From: Certhia americana
Taxonomy: Eukaryota; Chordata; Aves; Passeriformes; Certhiidae
Reading direction: 5' to 3'
Assembly (NCBI GenBank): GCA_018697195.1
Contig: CM031866.1
Span: 4,165,418-4,229,417, forward strand
Length of the DNA: 64,000 nt
The position numbers were made by a program, and so were the translations under genes. How positions within the stretch are numbered: position 1 is the first letter of the stretch; each line of letters opens with the position of its first letter. The notes under the pieces are model-generated. The model searched no databases, was not told where the DNA came from, and was given only the letters and a program-made list of their open reading frames with translations. Positions 34,450 to 46,520 of this stretch are shown here, piece after piece.

Positions 34450-35458
34450 CGTATTACGTTTTACACTGGGCAGTTTTATAGCAGGCTGGGCAGCTCTGGG
34501 AATTAGGGATCACAGATTCCTTTGGTGCTGGGGACAGACAGCAGACAGTGAAATAAGAGGCACTACAATGGGTAAGGGAAAAAAAAAAGGAAATACAAAA
34601 GAAAGTGTTTATATTGATTCTCTCCAGAAATACAAGATCTGCCACAGCCAAGCAGACAACTGAGTCATTAAAGCCAGCATCCTGACTCCAGGGGTGCTTC
34701 AGAGGAAGAGGAGGGGAGGAGGCATGCTGCCAGCTGTTCCACATTCTTTAGAGAGAATCACTTTCCAGATCCCAGCCCAACCATGTCCTGGCACACAGCA
34801 CCTGACTGCTCCATAACCTTTCTCAGCTCCACAGACCCCATCCCATTTCCCTTCTCACTTTTCAGGCTGGAAAAAGCCTGATGCCCATGTGTGTTTACAC
34901 CATGGTCCCAGCCACACTGAGGGTAGGACCATCCTCATGATCCTTTTTAGCCCTGAACTCTGAATTAAAGCCAGCACAGACCAGGCAGATGTTGATCTAT
35001 TGTAGAGGACACCCACAAATTGTATTCACCCAGGTAAAGTTTGGAATGTGCTCCCATTTAGGTGACTGGGATGCATGGCTGTGGCATCTCCCACCACAGT
35101 GTGGATTTCCTTTCCAGCAGATGCCACTAATGCTGTGATAGTCTCCTGAATAATCCATCCCTCAAATGCTGAGACAATTCACCAGGTTTTCAGGAAAAAG
35201 AGGTTTCTCCATTCAGTCCAGAAGCCTTGACATATCCCACTGGCAGTGGGCAAACCTGAATGCAAGAAAGGAAGACCAACATCTCCAAAAAGAATTGAGA
35301 GATTGAAATAAAAAGGGAACTGGGGAAAAGAAGAGAAGTAATCTCTCCCTGCATCTGTGGCACAAACACAGATGTTGTATCAGAAGAAATTGATTCCTGA
35401 AACAGATTTCCTCTTCATCTTTCTAAATATCCCTCCTTTCCTTCTTTTTCACCTTTTT

Positions 35459-35490
35459 GTTGTTGTTGTTGTTGCTGTTGTTTTTTTTTT
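35459..35490 (+). repeat. (GTT)n microsatellite with T-run
   Basis: Seven to eight GTT copies with one GCT interruption, ending in a run of T. It reads as Val-Val in one frame, which explains the odd peptide there. Confidence 0.88.
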
Positions 35491-35651
35491 ACAGAAAAAG
35501 GAGAAAACAATTTGCCATCCAGACAGGGAAGAGATGTCCTTTGAATCACAAATCAGAAAAAAGTTTTTCTTTTGGTGTGGGGGTGGAGTTGAAGTGAAAG
35601 AAAAACAGGCCAAGGGATTACTTCTCATTTCTTCTAAGGAATGAAGCCTTT

Positions 35652-35705
35652 AAAAAAAAAAAAAAAAAGAAAATGAAAAAGGAAAAAAAAAAGAAAAAAA
35701 GAAGA
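35652..35705 (+). repeat. A-rich low-complexity tract
   Basis: More than 50 bp almost wholly A with scattered G; it translates as poly-lysine. No adjoining element body. Confidence 0.88.
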
Positions 35706-37960
35706 AGGAAGGGTCCATTTTTTATTACTCAGCAGTTCTTTTTTCTTATCATTCTACTGTGGAAAGTTGTTGGTTTTTTTTCCCTAATAACGTGTTTATC
35801 ACGCAGTCCTGCACGTTCACCCATCCACACACACAGAGCTCTTTATACAGAGAAAATCAGGCTGGCGCTGCAAAAGTGCAGAGAAGATCTTTCGCTAAAA
35901 TGATCTCAAGGTCAGTTTTGGGGGTCTTTAGGTTTCTATATTCAATCCAACCACGTTTCATGTCTCTGCTTTGCTTGCTTAACTTACAAGAAACTTGGGC
36001 ACAATTTTGCTTGTGTTGGCAGTTTTTAGGTGTGGATTCATGCAGGCTATTTACAAGATGCCAAGGGATGTCAAATCCTGAACATGTGTTTTTGTCCTAC
36101 AGTCATTCTCTGACAGCAGAAATAGTCTGCAGCTTATCAGATCCATTTGCTGATATTTAACATCTTTTTTTCCCGACAAAGGTTTGGGGTGAGATGAATT
36201 TTAATGTTTCTCTGCACTGAAGCTGACAAAAAAAAAAAAAAAAAATCTTTATGCATTTAAGTTAGAAAGTGGAGCTTGAAACTGTGAGAGGAAAAAAAAA
36301 AAAGCCAACTCCCTTATTTACAACATTTTTACTTTTCATACATAGATACAACCCTGCTCATTTTTTTAAAACACTCAAGGTTTCTGGTAAACATTTTACT
36401 CAATCAAGAGGTAGAGCCACATGGTCATAGACTGAAACATGCATTTTAATGTATATTCCTGATATCATTGACAAAACACTAAAAAGTCTGATAATATATT
36501 TTTTTAGGGGATTATATTTATTGAAACCTGTGTAAGATATAAAATCACATCTTCTCAATTTTTAACATTTTCTTTTACAGTAATCACACAAAAACCCAAA
36601 ATATTTTTTTAAATGTAAAGATTTTTGTAAAATTATCAGATAGAAATAACACCCTCTGAGCCTATAATTCCCAGACAATTTTAGCAAATAGTGAACTCTC
36701 AAAATGAAGGGTTTTATAAAAATATATAGGTTCTCAGATACTATAAGTGATACTTTGAGAAGAGGATGGAGACTTAGGTAAGCATCGCTATAGACATAGA
36801 AAGAGAGGTAGCAATTTTGAAGAATACTTGCATATTATGAGAGCACACACAAGTGAGTTCAATCTTGCAGGCAAAAACTGCTAACAAAAAGGGGGATATT
36901 TTTCATGAATCTGAGTCTTAATAAATATCTAAGCTATGCCTGCTATGCGGGGCACCTTTTAAATTCACAATGCCATATACATATGTTTTCATATTGCAGT
37001 AGATTTGTCATCCCTGGTTTCTGCAGACATCATTCTATTCAGAGCTATTTTTCTTCGCTAAGCATCTTCCTCATGTTCTATGTTTCAGCACAGCCTATAT
37101 GTTAAAACATGCCCAGTGCTGTAACCTTGTGCCTAGAGGTACTACTCTGAAGGGAAAAGTGCCTAATTTTTTTTGGTTGGTTTGTTTGGTTTTTTTCCTG
37201 GCAGCAAATGGAGACAGCTAACCTGGAAGTTTGAATGCTCAGTGTCTTCTCCAAAATTATCCAGACTGCTTTTGTTTGCAGAAGTCAGATTGTGCAAGCT
37301 GTTGGTGTGTCGCTTGTCCTGGTAAGTTAAGAAGAACAATCTACTTGAGAGGTTTCCAATTATTTTTACTTCTGGTCAGGTTAGATATACAATTAGATTG
37401 GATCTCTGACAGGTTCTTGGCTCCTTCAGTTTTAGACCAAGCCTTTATTAGGCCAAGAGCATGCAGATGGAAGTGATTTATTTTCTGTTAGCTGTTACAT
37501 GAATTTGATTGTCAACAAAATCTTCCTTAGGTTTCAGCGAGGTTTGGAGCCAGGTTTTGTATCTGAGCTCGGGTGTCCACTTCAGCCAGATGAGTTCAGT
37601 TTGACAGAGTCAGCTCAGCTGATCAAAACTCACAGAACTTAGCATTAAATAGTCCATACAAAGCTCAGAGATCCACATGTCACGGGAAAGGGACGTATGG
37701 GCAGAGGTGACCCCTGGGATCCTTCCTGCCTGTGGTTTCCTCTTCTGCCACCGTGCTGCCAGCTCTTCTCCATGCATCCCCGTTCCACTGGGCCTTGTCC
37801 TTTACTTTGTTGGCAAATAAGGTAAATGACCCCTGTTCTGGCTGCCCATATGCTGCTAACATCACTGGTTTTGTCTCAGCAAACGGCATGAGGATGGCAT
37901 AGACAGATGCCAAAAGAGAGGGCCCCCATCAGCCCACCAGCCCTGCTGTGAACCACCAAA

Positions 37961-40900
37961 GTGCCGGGGTGAGTGGCAGCCGGCATCTCCTTAGTTATTG
38001 GAGACAGCAGCTGTGTCATGTTCGCTTAGTTTACATCATAATCCAAATCAACCATGAAGGATGAAGATGCATAGAAGGAAAGGGGAAAAAAAATCCTGAA
38101 TCACAACAATGAAGTGAAGGGATGTGCTCAAACAAACCCCGGTGCAAACCAAATTTGGGTTTGCTCCTAAGTAAACAGAGTGATTGCAAGGAAAGGGATG
38201 GCTCAGCTGCCAAATGTTTACAAAGTGGCTGCATAACCTGGGAGAGTGTGAGGAGCTTTGTCCTCTACACGCAGATGTTTGTACTCTTATTCCTTCCCCT
38301 CTGCTTCCACGTCCTTGTCCTCCTCCTGTGGCCCCGACAATTCATTAGTTCTCACCTCAGACTGCAGGCAGGTCCAGAGAGAACAGGCAAGTTCATTGCA
38401 GTTTGGCACACGGAGTGTGTTAATTGTGATACAGCTAAAGGCTGTTACTGCAGATTTAAAAAAAGGACTGTGACACCTGTCTCCAAAGCTGTGGTGACTT
38501 CAGCTCAGGCTTTGGTCCCAAGAAATTGCCTGGTCATGAAGAAGCCTGGTTTTGACAAAGCATGGTAAAATGTGAAACTGGTTTATTTCTTGTATGTAGT
38601 GAGTTAATTTTTATTTGGGTTTTTTCTTTTTTTTTTTTTCTCTTTTTTTTTTTTTTTTAAATCCAGGTGAATCTATGGTCCCATGGAGACAAAAAAAAAC
38701 AAAAAAAGCAACAACAAAACCCAAAAAGAATCAGAGAAAAGGGCTATAAAAACATGACTGGGCTGTGAGAATCCTTTTACCTGAGGTCAGAAAGGCTGAG
38801 GTGCTCTTACACCTTTCCTGTGTACTTGTATGTGCAGATTGCTGCAAATATTTAAATAATTCAGGGTATGATTTACATTTCTGTTTCATATAAATTATAT
38901 TTTGACAATTGGAACTTTATTATGACATCCAAGGGATTTTAGAGCAAACTTCTGATAAGAGTAGTTGAAAAATTTTATCTAAATGAGCTTTAAAATGGGC
39001 CTTAAAGATACTAATAATGAAATACCTCAAGCAACCTTGGAAAATGGTGAGGATACTTTGAGTAGGCTGTAACACTGAGTCCTATTTTCTCTCCTAGAAA
39101 AAAAGGGAAAATTCCTTGGGAACTGCTAGATCCCTACTTTCCTGGTAGGGATCTGAGCTTTAAGGTGTGTTTTAGAGGAGCTCCATGGCCTGCATGATAC
39201 ATAATGAAGGCTGAAGAGGAAGCAGCAGCAGAACGAGGCATCTTTGAGAAGGTGATGTCTCTCTGGCTTCAGGAGGTCTTAAGGAAAGCTGAAGCAGTCC
39301 TCACTTTGTGAGAAGAGTAATAAAGTGAATGCTCAAGTCAGGTGGGCATCCCCTCCCAGCTGCCACTGCTGAAAATCAAATGGAGTCAAGCAGCAGCTAA
39401 AGGTCTGTGCTAGCTGTTCCCCCTGACCAATCTGCCAGATACTGTGCCAGGAGCCTCCAGAGCAATGCATGAGGTTTGTCTGCTTGATTTTTAACACCTT
39501 TTTGGGGAATGGCACCTAGAGAGCATCTATTCTGTGTACCATGGCACAGAGTAGGGAGGTTCTTAGTGCATATCAGCCTAAAGCCTGGATCTCCTCTATG
39601 TGCGCCATGGATAAGTGCTTATAGTCTGTCCTACATTTAGTACCTTAGAATTTGGGTGAGTTGGATGAGTCCTTTTCTGCTCAGGAGGACTTATTTCTTA
39701 CAAAGGTTTCTCTGAGGGTTGCCTGATAGAAACCTTTTGCTCCTCTGAGTGCCTAGAGGAAGCATGAGGTGCGTCAACTCCCTGGGACTGGAGTAGCAGG
39801 AAACAGCAGTGTGTAGGCACAAGTTCAGCTTGTTTCAAGTCCTTAAAAAAAAAAACAAACCCAAAACATGGGTTTCTGTTCCAAGTAATTCCTGCTGGAG
39901 GGGATGGGCGATTTTTCTGGTCTTCTGGTGGGAGCCCTAGTCTCACAGCAGGTACAGCTGGGCAATGGGCTCCTTGCAGGCAATGTGCAATTGGAAGTTG
40001 GGTTACATCTCTTGTAAAGTTTTCAGATATGGAGTCAGAGAGTGTTTAAGGCAGATATCGCTCACTTTCCAAGCACAATGCATACTTTCCCTCCTTTCTT
40101 CAAATGCCTTTCCTTTTGGAAATCTCTGTGGAGAACAATGCAATAATCAGTTCTTAACATCTAATTATGCCCTTCCCTTTACAAAAGAAGCTCATATTCT
40201 TAAATAACACTTCCTGGCAGCAAAGAGCTCTGTGGCTTACTTTGAAAGAGAGGGGAAAACAATGCAACCCAGCCCAAATATCTTCAGATCATTAATGCAC
40301 AGGGAATTGGGTGCACAATCCTTTCTTAGCCTCATCAGTAGATGAAAATAATACTTACCCTTGAGCGCCTGGCGATGTTCTTGTACCAAATGCTGACAAT
40401 AATCTAATCAGTTAACAATTCTTATTCTGATGATCATTTTCCTGTGAATTGTTTCAGGGGTAGGGGAAAAAAAAAAAAAAAAAAAGAGAGAAAATATAAA
40501 TAAATGAGACTTTCTTGCTGGAAAGATGATGACTTACCAAGAGCCTGCTCTTTACTGTTTGGTTCCTTGTAACAATTCAGATTCTTCTCCCTGCTGGGTG
40601 AAATGTCAACCTGCAGAGCAGTAAGCTAAAAAAGGCCGTTTACACTGAAATCTTGCCCCGTTTTGCCCAGAGGCATTTCATAGCATAAGTAAAGCACTTG
40701 AGGTCTGCAACTACTGGCCTACATGGCAACTTCTCTTTGTCTGTGTTGCAGGAATAGGGTTGGGTTTTGTTTTTTCATATAGAGAATATTTGAGGGGTGG
40801 GGGAGGTTGGGTTTGTTTGTGGGTTTTTGTTTTTTTTCTTCTTGTGGAGTAAATTTCAGCCCCGAAATGTATGATATGTGCTGCATTTGGTGCACTCTCC

Positions 40901-41060
40901 CCGAGGCAAACCAGGGGATCTGTAAGTGGTACTATTTTTCCTATCAGCCCTGGAGAGTAGTGTGGCAGCCCTGCGTGTTATTAATGGATAAAATCTGAGC
41001 AGCAGCCAACCCCAAGGTGAACCCTATGCATTTAAAACATTTCATCAGACAGCTAAGTAT
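37961..41060. other. Noncoding spacer, possibly with small regulatory patches
   Basis: Two short patches keep CpGs and look less neutral: 37975-38060 (GCCGGCATC, GTTCGCTTAG, TTTACATCATAATCC) and 40340-40415 (GAGCGCCTGGCGATG). T-runs at about 38627-38660 and a 19-base A-run at 40467-40485 are simple sequence. The 148-codon frame at 38122-38568 has no recognisable domain. No gene or transposon. Confidence 0.5.
40467..40485 (+). repeat. Poly-A tract (19 A)
   Basis: A plain A homopolymer followed by GAGAGA; no SINE or LINE body upstream. Confidence 0.9.
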
Positions 41061-41074
41061 TTTTTTTTCCTTCA

Positions 41075-41260
41075 CTACAGCGGATATCTCTACTGCCACC
41101 ACTCAATAGATCCCGATAGAAGAGAGCAATAGCTGGACTCACTAATGTGAAAATTGATAGTATGAGCTCTCCAATGAAATATAAACAGCTCTGTGTTTCT
41201 TAAGTGTCAATATCACGGGGCTGGGCTGAGGAGGTGGTGTGGTGGATTAACCCTAGAATT
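41075..41260. promoter_or_regulatory. Candidate conserved noncoding element
   Basis: A compact unique block with retained CpGs (CAGCGGATATC, ATCCCGATAG, TATCACGGGG), AT-rich homeodomain-type patches and GGATTAACC near 41246. No repeat signature or convincing frame. Called from texture alone. Confidence 0.27.
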
Positions 41261-42017
41261 ATCCAGGAGGGGGGAGAAGCTGGTAAATAGGAAATATTTG
41301 TCCAATCAGCCAGGGCTCATTTCTGAAGTGGATAAGATGGGCTGCTGTTGACTCCCAGCTGCTGACAGCGAGAAACCCAGCTCCACCTCCCTGCCCCTGT
41401 AAACTGCAGTGTTTCCGGCGGCAGGAGGAAGGTCACACTGGACTTGTTTGCCCTTTCCTTTCCCCCTCCCATTTTGTCTTGAAAAATTGGATTAAAGAGG
41501 GCATGAGGAATGGTGTGAGAATCAGGGCTGCAGCTTTGCAGACGCCTTTGCAGATGCACAGACAGACACGCTGCATTGGGAGCAGCTCCTGGCAGGCTGC
41601 AGTGCTGCTGTCAAAACAGTGCTCATTAGGAGAGCAGCTGATTCTGGAGGGAAAACCTGCAGCATGCAGAACAAATATCCTTACTTGAGGAGAACTGAGA
41701 CCTTGCACTCTCATTCTCTCTTACAGAAGCACTTAACATAACCAGAAGGGCCCCTGCCAGGGAAGGCAGGAGTCTTTGCATTTGCTTGTTTCCAGGGGTC
41801 AGATTGCATCAACTCTTTCACTGTTGCTGTTTGCATGTATAGATAATGCAGAAGTGCTACTTAGCACCTTCTGCTCTGGTTAAAAAGCTAAAACAAGCCA
41901 AGCCAACACTCCTTTACTGACATCAGAGTCACCTTCTGGTCTCCACACTGGGCTGGACAGTGCTAGGTGTGGGTTACATATAGCCCAGAGCAATGTTGTT
42001 CTTTTGACAAAGAAATG

Positions 42018-42031
42018 GTTTCCATGGAAAC
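42018..42031. promoter_or_regulatory. Perfect palindrome resembling an RFX X-box
   Basis: GTTTCCATGGAAAC is a perfect 14-bp palindrome. It matches the symmetric RFX site GTTNCCATGGNAAC. The most preferred X-box has G at the fourth base (GTTGCC), whereas here it is T, so affinity may be reduced. RFX factors drive ciliary and other genes, but a single site in noncoding DNA says little about the target. Confidence 0.45.
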
Positions 42032-45000
42032 TTTTAAATATACCCAAGATTATGTAAGTTTATATCCAATATACCTCCAGAACATTTATATTGCTAGGTT
42101 GCAGAAACACATTTTTAAAAAAGAAATTACTTAAAGTTCTTTGGCATTTGTTCTTTTTGAGAAAAACAAGCAATTCTGCATACTGCTTCTCAGTATTTAA
42201 TGAGAAAATTATTGAGCTAAATGTGGACAAATGGGTACACGATAAACCCAGCTTTGACTTGCAAGGGTTGTGGGAGGAGTAAAAATAATAAAAAAATACA
42301 AAAGGCAACCTATAAATCATTACAAAGTCGCTAAAACCCTCTTTGCAACAATTCATTATATAAAGTGTTTTTCATGCCTCTGTGGTGGGAGACTTGGACT
42401 TCTTATCTTGAGTTTCTCTTCTTCAGCTTGTTTACTGAGTTTTCAATCTGCTTGTTGAGGCTTAAGGACTCTTTTACTTATGAGTCAACCCTGGAACTAA
42501 AGCTCAGTGGAGAATCATACCTGAGTTGAGTGTCCTTAATCCTGAGTGAGTAGAGTGAAAATTTAGTAAACAAGCCAAAAAAGACTTAAGGGGATTGATG
42601 AGCCCCTTGAGAGAAGGGGGAAAGAAGGATGTTAGCAGGAAGAAATCAGTCAGCTGCATGGGAAGGAATGGGATGAGGGGTCTCCCTCGCAGTTCTCTAA
42701 AATCAACAGGTCTTTGTAAGTTAAGCACCCACAGATAATGGTTTATGGTTTTGTCTGTGCAAAGAAGGTGTTCAAAAAGTCCCAAGTCACTAGGAAATTT
42801 CTCATTAATGACTCTGGGAAAACTTTCTCTGTAGAAACTCTTTCCCTCCCTGCCCAAGAAAATCTGTGCAAGCTTTAAATTCAATTCTCAATGTGGCAAC
42901 TCAGAGCTTTTCTTCTGTTGGAACCCAAGATCCAAATCAATTGAAAAGGAAGAGGAGGTAACAGTATCCCTGCTGGACTGTTTTCCTGTTATTTGATGAA
43001 GAATTTGAAGTGAGGAATAAAAAATAAAATTTTAAAAGGTCATCTAAATTTTGAAAATTTCAGGCTGGACTTGGGAAAATTAAGTCATATCTTAAAGAGG
43101 AATGCAACATTCAGATTGACATAAAAATAGCTACTGAAGTATTTAAAAATCAAAAGCATATCCTTCCACCCCAAAGCATAAGGTTGGTTTAAATATAATG
43201 AGGTTGCATAATTTAAAAAAGATAGTTAAGTAGGTGACAGAGGATTACTGGTGGGTTCCTCATTTAATGTTTATATTTCAAGCTTCCATTTTCCCATGTA
43301 CAGACCAGAGACCTTTAATGCAGTCTGAATTTCATCAAATATTATGGTGCTAGAAGCAGAGAAAAACACAAAACACCAAAAAATCGTGAAATAATGGGAC
43401 TGGGAAACGTTAAATTTGTGTCCACAGGTCTGTTCAAGGGAACTCTGCAAAGTCCAAGAATTGGTCTGCATGGACTTGTTATATGGGGGAACTTCAGACT
43501 TTGAGAGGTCCCCCTCCTGTTGGAAGGAGATGAAATTCTCATTAGCTAGAAGAAATGTGAAATGACACATATGACAATAGTTTGTCTGGGTTTTTTATGC
43601 TTTATCAACAATGTTTTTATTTTGGTAGAAAAAAAATTGCATTCTCTGACTAGCTTCAATGTGAGCTTAGTTTTCTGTTTATTATTAATGAACACATCCA
43701 AGAGTTATACTGATGTGTTTATTATCAGTGAATCAAAGCTTGACTGATAAAATAAACTAATGTGGTCAAGAGTTGAGCTATTTGAAAAGTTTTTCAAATG
43801 TGGCTTTGTGAGTGGCTGAATCAAAGCTGAAGAGAAAGATAACCTATGCCAGCTTTCACCTCTTAGCTGGATTGAAAAGGGCAATTAGAAATCTAATTCC
43901 TCTCCACTCACAGATATTGAGAAAACCATCCTGGGCATCCAAAAGAGCAAATCCAACATTAGTCTATGAGGAATCGTGAACACTGTTGAAATCAGAGCTC
44001 TAGGGTCCTAATGACATGAATTTTTACCTCACTTTACTTTGTTTTCCTTTCCTCTCTTAGAGCATTTTCATGGACTGGAGTCTTGGATAGTTATGTTGCT
44101 ACCTACCTCTGAAACTGGTATCACCTAGGTAGAAAAAAAATTCCCAAACCATTCTAAAAGATAGTTTCACATGAAGGAAGGAAAAAAAAGAAAAAAACAA
44201 ACCAAGGAAAGTAAGGCAGAAAAGCCAAGAGAAAACAGTGAAGGTGGAAGAGGTTATGTACATATCTCATTGAACCTCATGACTGTCATTTCTACCTGGA
44301 CAGTGGCTGGATCATGGAGCAAGGGTGGAAATATGAGCAGTGAATCATTAATAAAAAATGAAATGGTATTTGCTGAATTTTTAGCTATGTGTGTTCTTCC
44401 TGGGTCCTCAGGAGGACACCTGGAGCTAGTGACCATGCACTGTCAGACGTGTGTTTCTGTCAGTTGATTTCATGGAAAGCTGATGCCTTCTGGAGCTGTA
44501 AATGCACAAGCAACCATTCCTCTCCATTTTCCCACTGAGGTTTACCTACAAGCACACAAATGACTCCCTCTTGGCGCAGACTCAGACCCCCAGGAAGGAA
44601 AGAGGAAGCTGGAAAAGTATCTTTACCACTGACTTGAAAAGACTTTGTGACAGGTCCACAAAAGGATCAGCCAAAAGCCAGTGCTTTTCCTTCAGGCAGG
44701 AGTGGCAATGCATACCTAGTGCCCAGAAATAAATGTTTAAATGATAAATGTTCCAAGAAAAGGCAACATCTTTCCTGGCTTCACTAAGTCCCTATATAGG
44801 GTCTTTAGATGTTAAATATGTTTTAATTTGGTCCCATAATTGTCTCTCTGGAAACTACGCTTATGATGGGCAGTGGATGTTAATTGTTCCCTGTGAGGAG
44901 AGGCAGACTTCAGCTGGATTTAAGGAGCACTTGGATAGAAGAAGGTCTAGTTTTACCCTCCCTGAGTCAGTATCATCCGAGGACTGAGAGAGGAGGGTGA

Positions 45001-45489
45001 TGTGCACACTGTGGCAACTTTTCAAAACATCTTTCTTCCAACAAGTCTGTAAAAACGCTGAGCTGAAAGACTTGAAGCAGCTCACTTGAGACTCATTTTC
45101 AGTGTGGTTAAAGTTCTGAAACCCAGACTGCAGAATCTCAGGAAGCAGCTGGGTTCCTAATTAAAACAAATCGCTAATAGATTCAGCAGGCCAAATTTAT
45201 GCTTTTCAATTAAAACCACTGTGGGTCTTGGAGTGTGCTTGTGTGTGTGCTCGGGCGTGCTGGAGATGGGTGTGAGTTACAGGAGCTGGGGTGTGATGTG
45301 TGAGGGGCTGGGTCAAACCTCTTGTCCACAACACACATTAGTGCATTCAGAACATCTCACTAACCAGAGTACAACAACTCCAGAGCAGAAGAGTCACGAC
45401 AAACGTGGTGTCAAGGACCCTTCATGGAGTCATTTCCTGACCACAGACTGTTCGTCCTTCTGCATGAAGACAGTCAGGCGTTTTCCTCA

Positions 45490-45492
<3 letters not shown>

Positions 45493-45523
<31 letters not shown>

Positions 45524-45533
45524 CTTATTTGAA
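45493..45533 (+). repeat. Poly-T tract (41 T), longest in the window
   Basis: An uninterrupted 41-base T-run. No element body adjoins it. A reverse-oriented retroposon tail would have its body to the left, but that sequence (45220-45490) resembles no known element. Length is probably polymorphic. Confidence 0.95.
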
Positions 45534-46299
45534 AGCTACAAATGTTTTAGTCGATGTGATGGGTCCGACCTATTGTTTGGCTGGTGGTCACCCAGCATGA
45601 ATTAGTCCTTCAATTAGCCCTGCTTTTTTTCTGTGTATTGTTGATTTTCACACTTCAGACCAGAGCATCCATTTACTTCCCTAGAATGGCTCTTTTGCAG
45701 GCGCTTCAGTAAAACTGGGGTAAAAGCAATTTTGTTGTTGTTGTTATTTAAATTATTTTTATAGTATGACAATAATTCTCATTACACCAAATTTGATGAA
45801 ATGATTTTTATTTCCATCTTTTTTCTACTGAGACAAAGATTGCATCTGTATGTTTTTGTTGCAAGAAAGAAAGAAAAAAGCCATGTGTTGCCTCAAAGCA
45901 TTAAGCTGCCGAAAAGTTCTTTTGTTGCTACAAAAATGAGGCTAGCAGCTCATATATCTGCTTTTGAACAAGAATAAGCTAAAAACTGCTCTCATTTTGT
46001 AAAAGCTAATTTCTCTTTTCAAGTTAAATGGAGGACTGCATCTAAAGATAATTCCTGCTTCCCCCCCGAAAAAAAAAAAAAAAAATCAAATTTTATGTTT
46101 TCAAAATGCTGATAAGAAAATAAACTTTTTCCTGCAGTGAAATGTGAGGGAATTTTTAAATTTAAAAAAAAAAAAAAATGGAAAAAAAGGACAAGAGACC
46201 ACATATCTCCCGGAGCCTGTCCTCAGCTGATCACGGGACTCTCACTGTGCCTGACCCCTGCATGGTGTTCAAATGAAAATAGAAGCTCCAGTCCCACCT

Positions 46300-46520
46300 C
46301 CAGTCCTCTGACTGTATAGATATTTATTCATTTGTGCTATAAATGGGGAACTCGGGGTTATGGGTTCACTGTAGCAGATTCCAATGCAAAATTGGGCCCC
46401 TCTCTATATACAAACATTTGTAACAGCAAAAGACTCTGTGGGCGCTATGGCTAAATGCAGGCTGGCTGCTCCATCTGCCTGAAGATTTGCTGCGACGCTC
46501 ATATTTAGTGCATTGCCTTG
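46300..46520. promoter_or_regulatory. Candidate conserved noncoding element with MEF2/CArG-like site
   Basis: CTATAAATGG at 46337-46346 lies near both the MEF2 (YTAWWWWTAR) and CArG-type consensus without matching either perfectly. The block keeps CpGs (ACTCGGGG, GGGCGCTATGG, TGCGACGCTC) in AT-rich surroundings and has TATTTATTCATTTG at its left. No repeat or reading frame. Confidence 0.3.

Larger units (their letters stand above)
34450..37960. other. AT-rich noncoding spacer with several A/T runs
   Basis: Simple runs: GTT trinucleotide at 35459-35480, A-rich at 35652-35705, A-runs at about 36229-36245 and 36292-36303. No transposon or gene was recognised. The 133-codon frame at 35759-36160 has no domain or splice context. 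Confidence 0.52.
41261..46300. other. Noncoding spacer
   Basis: No gene, RNA or transposon was recognised. It contains the RFX-like palindrome at 42018-42031, a 41-base T-run at 45493-45533 and A-runs near 46070-46085 and 46163-46178. Frames reach at most 126 codons (42504-42884 minus) with no domain. Confidence 0.5.
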
